Assembly (NCBI GenBank): GCA_003116975.1
Contig: BGKB01000151.1
Location: 62,001 to 126,000 of the forward strand
Length of the DNA stretch: 64,000 nucleotides
Direction: 5' to 3'
From: Aurantiochytrium sp. KH105
Taxonomy: Eukaryota > Sar > Bigyra > Thraustochytrida > Thraustochytriidae
Shown here: piece by piece, positions 55,792-64,000 of the stretch
How positions within the stretch are numbered: the stretch's first letter is position 1
Layout: each line of letters opens with the position of its first letter
Program-made: the position numbers and the translations under genes
Notes under the pieces: model-generated
What the model was told of the DNA's origin: nothing
Seen by the model: the letters and a program-made list of their open reading frames with translations, nothing else
The model's database searches: none

Positions 55792-57417
55792 TCACCAGCT
55801 CGAGGTGGCCTCGTCCCCTGCGTTTCCACCCGAAGCTCTTGCCGACGTTGAAGGCGACGAACGAAAGACGCGCAAACCGCTCGATGGAGGCTGAGGCCCA
55901 GCGTCGTCATCCTCAAACACATCCGCACCATTCGATGACGTAGTTCCGTTCGGGGCGGTCGGTGGCGAGGACGAAGACGACGATTGCGAAGATGACGCCA
56001 CGGCAGCATTTCCGTCGCTCACGTGGAGCGACATCTCAAAAGCGAGCTCGCAAGCGCCAACGCCCATGCGATATTGGTAAAAATGGCCTTCTGCAGTTAC
56101 CACCGAGACGAGACCTTTGCCCAGGCAGCACGCCGTACGCACTCCGCCGTCGGGCAAGCGTGCGACGGCAACGCTGCGCGTAGGCTCGACCATCTCGCTG
56201 ATGGCGCCCGGAAGAAATTTCCCCGCGAGCGACTTTTGCTTCTCGAGCAGTGCCATGGCGTTCGAGGCGGCAGTCCCAAAGAAATTCGAGGCACGCCCCA
56301 TCGGGCTTGAGGCGTGTTGCACACGCTCCTGAGAGGACCCGAGGCCGCTCGCACCAAGACCGCTCGAACCGCGAGGGCTCGTACGCGTACCATCGCTTTC
56401 GCCATAGGATCGAGCCTGCCCACCGGCGCCGGTCTGGAAAGAGCCAACTGCAGTGCGCATACCCGCACCGGCGCCACCATCCCCATCGTTGCCATTCGCT
56501 CCCGAGCCCCCACCTGTCTTTTGTGCCGCAGCGCTGGTCCCGTCCTCGCAAGCGTATCGCGCCTCGGGGGTCAAGCCAAAGAGATGGACTGTCCCGTTGC
56601 TCGACGAGGCGGCGAGCATGTCGCCAGCCTCGTCAAAGGCTAACGAGTATACTGTCGCCGAGTATGATCCACGGCGAAAAGAGTAAAGTTTTTCGCCCGA
56701 CGGCACGCGAAAAACCCGAATCACCGTGCCCGTCTCGGACGCCGTGGCCAGCATGCTGCCGTCCTGACTGAACTGCAACGAAGTCAGACGCGCCTTGTGT
56801 GCCTGAATCCAGCGAAACTCGACAAGGTTGAGCGCATCGTACAAGAAGACGTCGCCGGAAATGCTATTGGCCGGCAGCGCCAAGAAGGACGTGTTCTCGT
56901 CAGGTGAGAGCTCGCACAACGGCGCCGCCAGCAACGAGGTGCCACCTTGCGTCATGGCCGAAGCCATGGTTCCAGCATGCTGACCCGCGCCGTTTCCGCT
57001 TGGTCCAGATCCCAGCGTTGCGACTTCCAAAGTCTGCAAGTTAATCATGGTATCTAGATCGTAGATGTGCAGCTGCGTTTCGAGCACAACGATGAGTCGC
57101 TTGCGATTCATTTTCACCGCCTGAATGCGCGAACTGAAGTCCAGTTCGCAAATTACACTCGCTGTTTTCGAGTTCCACAACTTGAGATGGCGTGGAGAAA
57201 AGGCGGGCTTCTCGCCACCGCCCACGAGCGCAACCAGACTCGTGGAGAAGAGCATCTCGACAATGCCGATCCCGCCTTCCGTGGAAAAAATGTTCCGTCC
57301 AAACGGCTGGCAGTTGAAGATCCGATATCCGCTTTTCGTCCCGATCGACACGCAGCTCGCGTCCTGGTTGAAGCCCATAAAGAGCACGTCATTTTCTTCC
57401 CCACCGCGCCGCGGCAT
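55792..57417 (-). CDS. PROPPIN (Atg18/WIPI family) WD-repeat protein
   Basis: The 541-residue beta-propeller has the PROPPIN hallmark F247-R248-R249-G250 (YSFRRGSYSATVYSLAF), which binds PI3P and PI(3,5)P2 on autophagosomal and endosomal membranes. Before it lie the usual blades: LFMGFNQDASCVSIGTKSGY, VEMLFSTSLVALVGGG with PRHLKLWNSK, and RWIQAHKARLTSLQFSQDGS then TASETGTVIRVFRV. After it comes LAFDEAGDMLAASSSNGTVH. The segment from about 290 to 400 is Gly/Ser-rich, followed by a last blade (VAVARLPDGG, LVSVVTAEGHFYQYRM) and a Ser-rich tail, longer than in WIPI1-4. It should recruit Atg2/Atg16-type partners in autophagy or act in vacuole sorting; which of the two is not evident. TMEM18 lies in tandem behind it. 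Confidence 0.93.
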   Translation of the reverse strand: MPRRGGEENDVLFMGFNQDASCVSIGTKSGYRIFNCQPFGRNIFSTEGGIGIVEMLFSTSLVALVGGGEKPAFSPRHLKLWNSKTASVICELDFSSRIQAVKMNRKRLIVVLETQLHIYDLDTMINLQTLEVATLGSGPSGNGAGQHAGTMASAMTQGGTSLLAAPLCELSPDENTSFLALPANSISGDVFLYDALNLVEFRWIQAHKARLTSLQFSQDGSMLATASETGTVIRVFRVPSGEKLYSFRRGSYSATVYSLAFDEAGDMLAASSSNGTVHLFGLTPEARYACEDGTSAAAQKTGGGSGANGNDGDGGAGAGMRTAVGSFQTGAGGQARSYGESDGTRTSPRGSSGLGASGLGSSQERVQHASSPMGRASNFFGTAASNAMALLEKQKSLAGKFLPGAISEMVEPTRSVAVARLPDGGVRTACCLGKGLVSVVTAEGHFYQYRMGVGACELAFEMSLHVSDGNAAVASSSQSSSSSSPPTAPNGTTSSNGADVFEDDDAGPQPPSSGLRVFRSSPSTSARASGGNAGDEATSSW

Positions 57418-58255
57418 CGTCGCCTAGTGCCTTGTTTTGCTTTGCGTTGCTTTCCCCTGCTTTGCTCTGCTTCACGAAGCCCAACGCGCGGACGAGACAA
57501 GGTGCTCACAAGCGAGCAAGGCAAAGGAGCGTAGGCTGGGCCTTTTCGTTCTGCGCGCGAGCTCGCTGCCTTGCCCTGCCCTGCACTCCCCTATTCTTCT
57601 CCCCTGCCGGTCGGTTTTTCTGCACCTAGTTGGCGAGAGCTTTCGCACGGGCCTCGTCGGTCTCCTTCCTGTGCGCCTGCAGCGCACCTTGCTGCGCGCG
57701 CACACCCACGCGAGAGCGCGCACGTCGCGCCCGCGGCCGTCCGCCCACCCACCCACCCACCCACCGCACGCACGCACGCACGCGCGCACGCACGCACACG
57801 CACGCGCAATCACGATTTGGCTCTGGACCCGGCTCTCAGAGAGACGCCGAGTCGTCCCTGCGCAGGGACACGACGCGGAGGGCGACCTACCTGCGAGACG
57901 ACCTTTCACGTTGCCAGATGCTTCGCTCGACTTGAAGTCCTCTTCGCGGTCGCCTCCATTTCGATGCCGTTGTCGCGTCGGACGCCGGCTGTCGTACGTG
58001 GATACGAGCGAGTCCTTGCGCTGCAGGTATTATTAGAAGTTGGAGGAGTTGGAGTCGGAGAAGGGCCAAGGAAAAGGAGTACTCGAACAAGAATACGCCG
58101 CAATGCCTGCCTGCCTGTCTACCTGGCCAAATGGGATAGAAGAGGTGGTTGCTTTTTCCAACTGCAGGACGCATTGTCAAAAAAAGGTACAATAAAGTGA
58201 TAATGACGTGGAAGAGCAACATGAATCAATCAGTAAAAAAACGAGAATACATTCA
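57418..58255. other. Region between WIPI and TMEM18, tandem minus strand
   Basis: This 838-bp gap upstream of WIPI has GCTTTGC repeats just before its ATG (57430-57475), CCCAC and GCACGCACGC runs (57748-57810), and a mixed part near the TMEM18 stop. It should hold the WIPI promoter. Confidence 0.45.
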
Positions 58256-58750
58256 TTACTGGTCCTTTTTCCCGGTAGCACTCGCGCGACGCTTGGCACG
58301 AACTTCGGCTCGTTTCGACTCGATGAGCAGGGCGCCAGCCTCGTAAACGGCATTGAGCATCTGAAAAAACATGAGGAGCAAGAGAGGACCTGCAAATACC
58401 ATGCCCGCAAAGAAACCATGCTCATCAAAGTAGTTTTGCTTCGAAAACTCCCTCCAATGCTCACGTCCGTACGCATTGAGCCACTCGGCGCTGTACACGA
58501 GCGCGCAAATAAAGAGGAACAAGACGAGCTGAAGGCGCTGCCATTTTCGCGAAAGGAAGACCACGAGCACCAGCACAAGCTCCGCCGCAAGAAGCGCTTG
58601 CAGCCACGACTCGTTTGCCCAGTCCACCGCGTGGAAGAATCCCATCAAGACCTCGTACGGCCCATCGTACGCGTGCTTGAACTTGGCCGCGCGACTCTGC
58701 ACCACGTCGCGCATGGCATCCTGCAGCACGTCCCCCATGTCGTGCTCCAT
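58256..58750 (-). CDS. TMEM18: TMEM18-like protein
   Basis: The 164-residue protein matches TMEM18 throughout: LMGFFHAVDWANESWLQALL, a first helix (AELVLVLVVFLS), RKWQRLQLVLFLFICALVY with SAEWLNAYGREHW, then FSKQNYFDEHGFFAGMVFAG and PLLLLMFFQML, ending in a Lys/Arg-rich tail (KRAEVRAKRRAS). TMEM18 is a small three- to four-helix protein of the nuclear envelope whose mechanism is not settled; in mammals its locus is linked to body weight. Length and the basic C-terminus agree with the family (about 140 residues). The frame extends upstream to a GTG, but the ATG at 58748-58750 fits the family start. Confidence 0.9.
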   Translation of the reverse strand: MEHDMGDVLQDAMRDVVQSRAAKFKHAYDGPYEVLMGFFHAVDWANESWLQALLAAELVLVLVVFLSRKWQRLQLVLFLFICALVYSAEWLNAYGREHWREFSKQNYFDEHGFFAGMVFAGPLLLLMFFQMLNAVYEAGALLIESKRAEVRAKRRASATGKKDQ

Positions 58751-59293
58751 GTTGAGATGCGATTCGATGCGATTCGATTCGACGAGAATAGAGCAGCCCC
58801 CAGCACCTGCGGCGCGGCAAGGCGCGGCGGGGTGCGGCAAGGCGATGCCGCCCCTGCGCTGCGCTCGCTCGCGGCCCTTCTCTCGCTGCGGCCCTTCTCC
58901 TCTTCTCCCCGCGCCCGGCCGGCTCCGCTCGTCGCTCACCGTTGCTCATCAGGCTGGCCTGGCCTTCGAGAGAAGGCAAAGAAGGGGAGGATGAGAAATC
59001 TGACGTCAGCAAGGTGCGCATGACGTCATGGTCTCCCATTCTGGGTTCCGCAATTCCCGGCACCACGGGCGCGGTGGTGCACGCGCGCAGACGTCGCCGG
59101 CCTCGCAAGACTTCTTGACGCAGAGAAGAGCCCGGCCAGCGCGACAGAACGCGAAGCTGGCGGCGGGGCGGGCGGGAGGGACGCAGGCTGGCAGGGAGAC
59201 GGAGACGCGTACTCTCGCTCGCTCTGCGCTGGAGGAGCCAAGCAAGGTTCGCCGCCACGCGACGCAAGAGCAGCGGGAACACGAACAGAGCAC
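58751..59293. other. Divergent intergenic region (TMEM18 / OYE-like)
   Basis: This 543-bp divergent promoter has GATTCGATGC repeats near 58757-58780 and GCGGCAAGGCG repeats (58810-58845). TGACGTCA lies at about 59020-59040 in two nearly adjacent occurrences (CTGACGTCAG and ATGACGTCAT), a perfect CRE/bZIP palindrome. No gene is seen. Confidence 0.55.
59000..59030. promoter_or_regulatory. Paired TGACGTCA (CRE-type) palindromes
   Basis: CTGACGTCAG and ATGACGTCAT both occur within about 30 bp between the divergent TMEM18 and OYE-like genes, around 59000-59030. TGACGTCA is the classic bZIP (CREB/ATF) site in many eukaryotes. Two copies so close make chance less likely, but binding is inference. 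Confidence 0.5.
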
Positions 59294-60985
59294 ATGTCCG
59301 AGTCAGCCCCGGGTCCGCTCAAGGGCCGAAAAGTGGTCAAGGCTGTCGGCGCGGCAGTGGCGCTGCGCTTGCTCTGGCTGGCGTACGAAAAGACGCTCAC
59401 TGTGTCATGGAAAAGCATGACGGAGAGTCAAGCTTACGAAGCCTGGCTCAAGTTCTGCAAAACCATCAACCAGCATGCCCTGCCAGAATACCTCCCCAAA
59501 GACGCCCAGGGCAAGCGCATGAGCGTGCCAAGCGCGACCCCCATGGTCGCCGCCACCTCGCTGCCTCATTCCGTCTCGGAGGCGCGCATCTTGGCCCCTG
59601 CTCGTCTGCGCGGACTCACGCTACGCAACCGCGTCATTCGCGCCGCAGCTTTTGACGGCGAGAACGAGCAAGACTGCATCCAAACTCACGTCGATGTCGC
59701 CAAGGGTGGCGTCGGCATGACAACAGTAGCGTATTGCTGTGTGTCCTCGAACGGGCGCTCCTTTGACAACCAGCTCGTGATGGAAGCCTCGCGCAGCGAG
59801 TTCTTGCGCCGACTTACAAATGCCGTGCACGAGCACGGCGCAGCCATCTCTGCCCAGCTTACGCACGGCGGTTCCTTTGCGGACCGCGCCGCCATTGGTC
59901 ACGAATACCAGGTGGCACCCTCCGTGGTCTTTAACCCGGCTGGCTTTGACTTTCCCCGTGCCATGACGCTGGAAGACTGCAATGTCATGGCAGACAACTT
60001 TGCGAAAGCCGCCGTGCTGGCAAAGGAATGCGGCTTTGACTGCATTGAGCTGCACGCCGGACACGGTTATCTGCTTTCGCAATTTCTGAGTCCGCGAATG
60101 AACTTGCGCAACGATTGCTACGGTGGAACTCCTGAAAAGCGCGCTGCTTTCCCGGCAGAGTGTTTGCGTCGCTGTCGCGCTGCTGTTGGAGACGACTTTC
60201 CCATTATTGTCAAGCTCAACGTGCACGATGGACGGTGGTTTGGTCTTGAGCTCGCAGACGCGACCGTTGCTGCGCACGCGCTTGCAGACGCCTCGGCGGA
60301 CGCCATCGTTGTGACGTGCGGCTCTGTGGCCCACAACGGCTTCTACATGATGCGTGGCAATACGCCGCAGGCTAAACTCGTGCAAGCGCTCCCGCATGCC
60401 GCCAAAAAGCTCGCCATGATGGTCTTTGGGCCTGTTGCCGTTCCTGACGTTCCATACGAGGACTGTTTTTTGCGAGAATCTGCGCGGCATATCCTCGCCG
60501 AGGTCGGCAACAAAACGACCGTCGTTCTCATGGGCGGTGTCAACTCCTTTTCCGAAATGGAGGGTGCCATGGAGGAAGGCTTTGGCTTTGTTCAAATTGC
60601 TCGTGGCCTGATTCGCGAGCCGGATCTGGTGAACCGTATTGAGGCCTCGCTCCGCTTGAGGGCGCTCGTAAACAGTGGTTCGCACCCGTCGCCGCTTGAG
60701 GATGGCGAAGACGATGAGACTTCCAATCCTCGCAGCAGTTGTATTCGCTGCAACATGTGTGTCATTGCCACAGTTGATCCCCAGGCCTCCTTTGGTTGTC
60801 CTTTCCAAAAGATGGATGCTGCTCGTCGGACTGCAGCCGACAAGCCTGCCGTCTTTACTGTTGCGGATTACGAGCGGGAACTCGCGCAAGATGTCATTCG
60901 CACACATGCTGCCCGCCAAGATGCTGATCTGGGGGACATTGAGGATCTCATTGCCGTCAGCGCGCGCCACGCGGGCAAAGTCTGA
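59294..60985 (+). CDS. Old-yellow-enzyme family NAD(P)H:flavin oxidoreductase with C-terminal Cys cluster
   Basis: The 563-residue protein starts with a hydrophobic segment (VVKAVGAAVALRLLWLAY, about 14-31) that may be a membrane anchor or targeting signal. The TIM barrel begins at about 98 (LAPARLRGLTLRNRVIRAA). GVGMTTVAYCCVSS, AQLTHGG and CIELHAGHGYLLSQFLSPRMN are OYE motifs for FMN and substrate binding. VVLMGGVNSF and FVQIARGLIREPDLVNRI bind the FMN phosphate. C483-x2-C486-x2-C489-x12-C502 (CIRCNMC, then GCPF) resembles the 4Fe-4S site of 2,4-dienoyl-CoA reductase and trimethylamine dehydrogenase, but their second FAD/NAD half is absent. It likely reduces activated C=C bonds. It converges on the kinesin gene (143 bp between stops). 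Confidence 0.9.
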   Translation: MSESAPGPLKGRKVVKAVGAAVALRLLWLAYEKTLTVSWKSMTESQAYEAWLKFCKTINQHALPEYLPKDAQGKRMSVPSATPMVAATSLPHSVSEARILAPARLRGLTLRNRVIRAAAFDGENEQDCIQTHVDVAKGGVGMTTVAYCCVSSNGRSFDNQLVMEASRSEFLRRLTNAVHEHGAAISAQLTHGGSFADRAAIGHEYQVAPSVVFNPAGFDFPRAMTLEDCNVMADNFAKAAVLAKECGFDCIELHAGHGYLLSQFLSPRMNLRNDCYGGTPEKRAAFPAECLRRCRAAVGDDFPIIVKLNVHDGRWFGLELADATVAAHALADASADAIVVTCGSVAHNGFYMMRGNTPQAKLVQALPHAAKKLAMMVFGPVAVPDVPYEDCFLRESARHILAEVGNKTTVVLMGGVNSFSEMEGAMEEGFGFVQIARGLIREPDLVNRIEASLRLRALVNSGSHPSPLEDGEDDETSNPRSSCIRCNMCVIATVDPQASFGCPFQKMDAARRTAADKPAVFTVADYERELAQDVIRTHAARQDADLGDIEDLIAVSARHAGKV

Positions 60986-61128
60986 GACAGGACAAACCAA
61001 AGTCTTTCACACGTATGCATAGAGACCGACGACGCGAAACAACGATAATAACACAAACAACTTGACTCTGGCATGGGCGCCAAGGTTGAGCCAAACAAAC
61101 AAATAAACAAATTCTTACGAAGTCCAGT

Positions 61129-61573
61129 TCATCGTTTACGGTGCAATAGTGAGGAAAAGGCCGCCATACGCTCGAACGGATTTGACCCGAGACGCATCGA
61201 GCCAGATGGCGGACGTTGTGGATGACGTGCGGCATCCACGCTAGGTAAGACACTTTGACGGTGTTCCTCTTGGCGCGCGTCGTGGGTGTGCTGATGCGCT
61301 TCTTGTACATCTGAGTTGCGCTTTTTCTTGGCGACCGGGCTTTGTTGCAATCTGCGCGAAAGGAGAGGGGTGCGTTGCACGCGAGGAGAAATGGCACTAT
61401 CCGCGGGCGGAGCTAATTTTGCAGGTGCAGGCTTTTCACCCGGAAGTGCGGACAATGCCGCAGCGACAGTTTGAGGGCCAGGTTTTGAGCCTGAGAGTAA
61501 GGCCTTGAGTTCGTCGACCGACATGACCTTGGGCTTGTTTGGATTCGGAGACGGAGAAGGTGCAATATGGCGT

Positions 61574-61620
<47 letters not shown>

Positions 61621-63834
61621 AGGAAGGGGCTGGTGCTGTCTGTGCAATTGTTTTTTCCCGCTGCGCTGCTGCTTTGTTTTGGGCAATGAGGAAGAGGAGG
61701 ATGCGTTCAAGCAATGGGACGAAGACGATGAGGATGATAAGACAGACGTCAATTCTGCTCTCTTTGTTTGCGAAGACGCTGAAGACGACAATAATGAAGA
61801 GGAAGAGGAGGATGTGAAACCGCTACCATTGGCAAACGATCGGGAGGAAGATGATCGACGGGCGGCAGGAGATCCCTGCGCAGGAGGTGCTGCCGAGGCG
61901 TACTCATGGGCAAAGGATGTCGCCTCTGCATGTGCGAGCGCCTCTTTGAGACGATCATTTTCGCGCTCAAGACGCAAGAGCTGTCGCTTGAGCGAGCGAT
62001 CAGAGGACTCTACGGCTGTGGTGGGGTTCATGTGAGCATCAGAAAGTACGCTACGCACCTCGGTTTCTGCACCGCGCTCCAAAAGGTGAAGAAGTACCTG
62101 CTCGTGCTCGCGAAGACGCTGATTCTCATCGTGAAGCTTGGAATTGTCGACTTGAAGACTCTTGACATCTTCCTCGGCTTCTTCCATGCGCTCACGAAGC
62201 TCCTTTTCGATTTCGTGCATTCGCCTCATGATGTTGATGCTACCAAGGAGCTCATGTTTGAGATGTTTGACCTCTGGGTTGGGTGTGGGCGCGTTCGTAG
62301 ATCCATTTCCGGCTCGCGAGGCCCTCCCGCCATGGTGGCTCGCAGCAGATGCTGCAGCCACGGCAGCCGCGCCTTGGCCAAGCTGCATGCCTGTGACCTC
62401 CTGAGCCTGCTGAAGTTGCCTGCGGAGCAAGCGGACCTCGCGTTTGAGCTTGCGAATGAGCCGCGATTTGGCATCCTCATTTCTTCGAGGCTTGTTACGA
62501 ATCGCTTTGGCGCGCGAGGCATATGCGAGGGTTGATAGGTTTTCTTCAGCATGCGCATCACTGGGCGAGACGCAAGCAATCATGATGGTGTGCGAGGAGC
62601 CTCCCAGACAGTGTTGAAGGAGCGAGGTGAGTTTGGAGTCGCGAAAGGGAATGTGACGCAGCTTCGACACCATTTCGGCGTCCCCAAGCTGCGCAGTCGC
62701 CTGCTTTTCTTGCAGAGCGGAAATAGCCGTAATGACATTGCGAAGGGCAAAGAGTGATTTGTTGATGCAGCCAGCCTCTTTTAAGGTTTTCCCGGTGGCG
62801 CGCGTGACGGCAACGCGCTCGGAGCCGGCCAAATCAACAAGGGCAAGCCGGCTTGAATATTTGGGCTCGTCCGGTCGCGTCACATCGAGGGTGTCGATTC
62901 GAATGGAAAACATGCAGTGCGAGCGCGACGAAGCGGCGTTGAGTTTGTGCGAGCCCATGACCTTGGCTCGGACGCCGATCCGGAACTGCTCCATGACGTC
63001 CTGCGCGGAGGTGCATTCGACCTCTTGAAGGTTTTCAACGTAGAAATGGTTGCTCGCGCTACTGAAGCGCATGCGTAGGCCGGCCAGCTCGCTGGGGTCG
63101 ACGCGACGAGCCACCGTTGCCTTTGCTTCTCTGCCTTCTTTGAGCAAGAGATGCTGCGGGTTGAGAAGATCGAGAATCTTTTCGTTGTAAATTTGCATGT
63201 ACGAGCAGCGGACGCGAAATTGAACATTCTCGTCTCGCTCTGCCGCGCGCATTCGCGCAAAGAGTGCTTCGGCCACGCGGGGTGTGATACCATAGCGTGT
63301 CTCGTCTGTCGTTTCGAGCTGAGGTTCGACAGTGGCGCGGTGGGCGTGTTCGGCGTAGGTGAAGCCTTCCATGGTGTGTGTCTTGCCGCTTCCGGTCTGA
63401 CCGTACGCAAATACGGTGCCATCATATCCGTGAAGGACGCTCTCGATGAGCGCAGGCATGCCAGCCTTTTCAAAAACGTCAGTCTGCTGTTGCGATTCAT
63501 CGAGAACAGCATCAAAGCCGAAGGTGCGTCGCCCGTTCGTGCCGGGCAAGTCGATGCGAACCTCTTTGTTCTCGACATTGAGCCCGAGGACTGTCTGCCG
63601 TGCACCTGCCTTGGTCTCGGCTTTGAGGAGAGGTCGCACGCGAACGACCACTTTGATGGCGCTGCTTTGCTCTTGATCCTGCGCATCTTCGTCGATCGAG
63701 CTCTCTGGTCCGGCCAAACGGTCGTGATCCTGGTTATTGTCTTGCGTTGGTATCGTTTGCGTTGGCATCATTTGCGACGGAGGGGTGTCTTGCTCCTGCT
63801 CCCGCTGAGACGACGCGACCTTGAGCGCGGTCAT
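61129..63834 (-). CDS. Kinesin motor protein with long poly-Gln tract, subfamily unassigned
   Basis: The 901-residue protein has an N-terminal motor domain (about 55-440): KVVVRVRPLL, GQTGSGKTHTMEG P-loop, YMQIYNEKILDLLNP, NAASSRSHCMFSIRID (switch I), LVDLAGSERVAVTRATGK (switch II), and PFRDSKLTSLLQHCLGG. The neck LAYASRAKAIRNKPRRNED is followed by a basic helix (LIRKLKREVRLLRRQLQQ) and a coiled coil (about 530-640). The tail is Ser-rich with a poly-Gln run (about 738-752, a CTG repeat at 61577-61620 on the plus strand). The motor lacks kinesin-13 or -14 architecture and could be kinesin-2, -12 or an unplaced protist group. The frame reaches a TTG at 63912; the first ATG is 63834. It is unrelated by position to the other kinesin at 45.6 kb. 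Confidence 0.93.
61577..61620. repeat. (CTG)n trinucleotide repeat encoding poly-Gln in kinesin
   Basis: About fifteen CTG units on the plus strand are read as CAG codons in the minus-strand kinesin gene. A run of pure CAG rather than mixed CAA/CAG suggests recent slippage and possible length variation. Confidence 0.92.
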
Positions 63835-64000
63835 TCTTTGCTGCGTTGCATGACCTTGCTCGCGCCACCTCTTTCCACAATGCGCGTCCCGGAAGACCAC
63901 GCAAGATGTCAAGTCAGCAAATCATCAAAGCGTAGCGAACAAAAAATATAAAAAGCGCATCATCATAGGCGGCGGGTGGGCGCGTGGGCAGCTAGGTAGT
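63835..64000. other. Right edge, upstream of the kinesin gene
   Basis: These last 166 bp hold the 5' flank of the minus-strand kinesin gene. The sequence from about 63935 to 63965 is A-rich. No other gene is visible before the window ends. Confidence 0.5.

Noticed and set aside
59621-61000. 459-codon minus-strand open frame over the OYE-like gene
   Set aside because: It is a shadow; the plus strand has FMN-binding motifs in order.

Overview
The window is eukaryotic nuclear DNA: GC-rich, with long single-exon genes, eukaryote-only families (CCT1, poly(A)-binding protein, NOP58, kinesins, a PROPPIN, TMEM18), one clear spliceosomal intron and a Ty1/copia LTR retrotransposon. The mix fits an intron-poor marine protist, and I lean toward a stramenopile such as a thraustochytrid. 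That lineage call is inference, because no rRNA or other marker is present. TGA, TAA and TAG all serve as stops, with one TGA that is probably selenocysteine.

Layout. 0-15 kb: the end of an unidentified gene; a membrane-anchored tandem tubulin-tyrosine-ligase-like protein; an MsrB whose catalytic position is an in-frame TGA; a bHLH-like factor; an RCC1-repeat protein; a capping-enzyme-like phosphatase fold with a mutated active site and a C-terminal WW domain; a two-exon mitochondrial-type uL23; a YIPF-like membrane protein; NOP58. 17-28 kb: PABP with acidic inserts in RRM3 and RRM4, an iduronate-2-sulfatase-like secreted sulfatase, CCT subunit alpha. 28.6-33.6 kb: a 4,980-bp copia element with identical 356-bp LTRs and a 5-bp target duplication, but broken coding regions. 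34-48 kb: a secreted, probably GPI-anchored double-stranded-beta-helix protein; two unrecognised proteins; a flavin amine oxidase; a seven-transmembrane protein; a kinesin-8. 48-53 kb: about 5 kb with no supported gene, rich in simple repeats. 53-64 kb: a SPRY-domain protein, an Atg18/WIPI PROPPIN, TMEM18, an old-yellow-enzyme relative with a four-cysteine cluster, and a second kinesin.

The genes are not an operon and mostly do unrelated housekeeping work: mRNA and ribosome biology (PABP, NOP58, uL23m, capping-like protein), folding (CCT1), cytoskeleton (TTL-like protein, two kinesins), membranes and autophagy (YIPF, TMEM18, WIPI), and redox or degradative enzymes (MsrB, OYE-like, amine oxidase, sulfatase). 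Neighbouring genes alternate strand in 19 of 22 adjacent pairs, so most intergenic gaps are shared divergent promoters or shared convergent 3' ends.

The observations most worth following are the selenocysteine MsrB, the catalytically altered capping-enzyme-like protein fused to a WW domain, the membrane-bound TTL pair with one degenerate domain, and the young but crippled retrotransposon. Several start codons were moved to the first in-frame ATG; upstream exons cannot be excluded for these.
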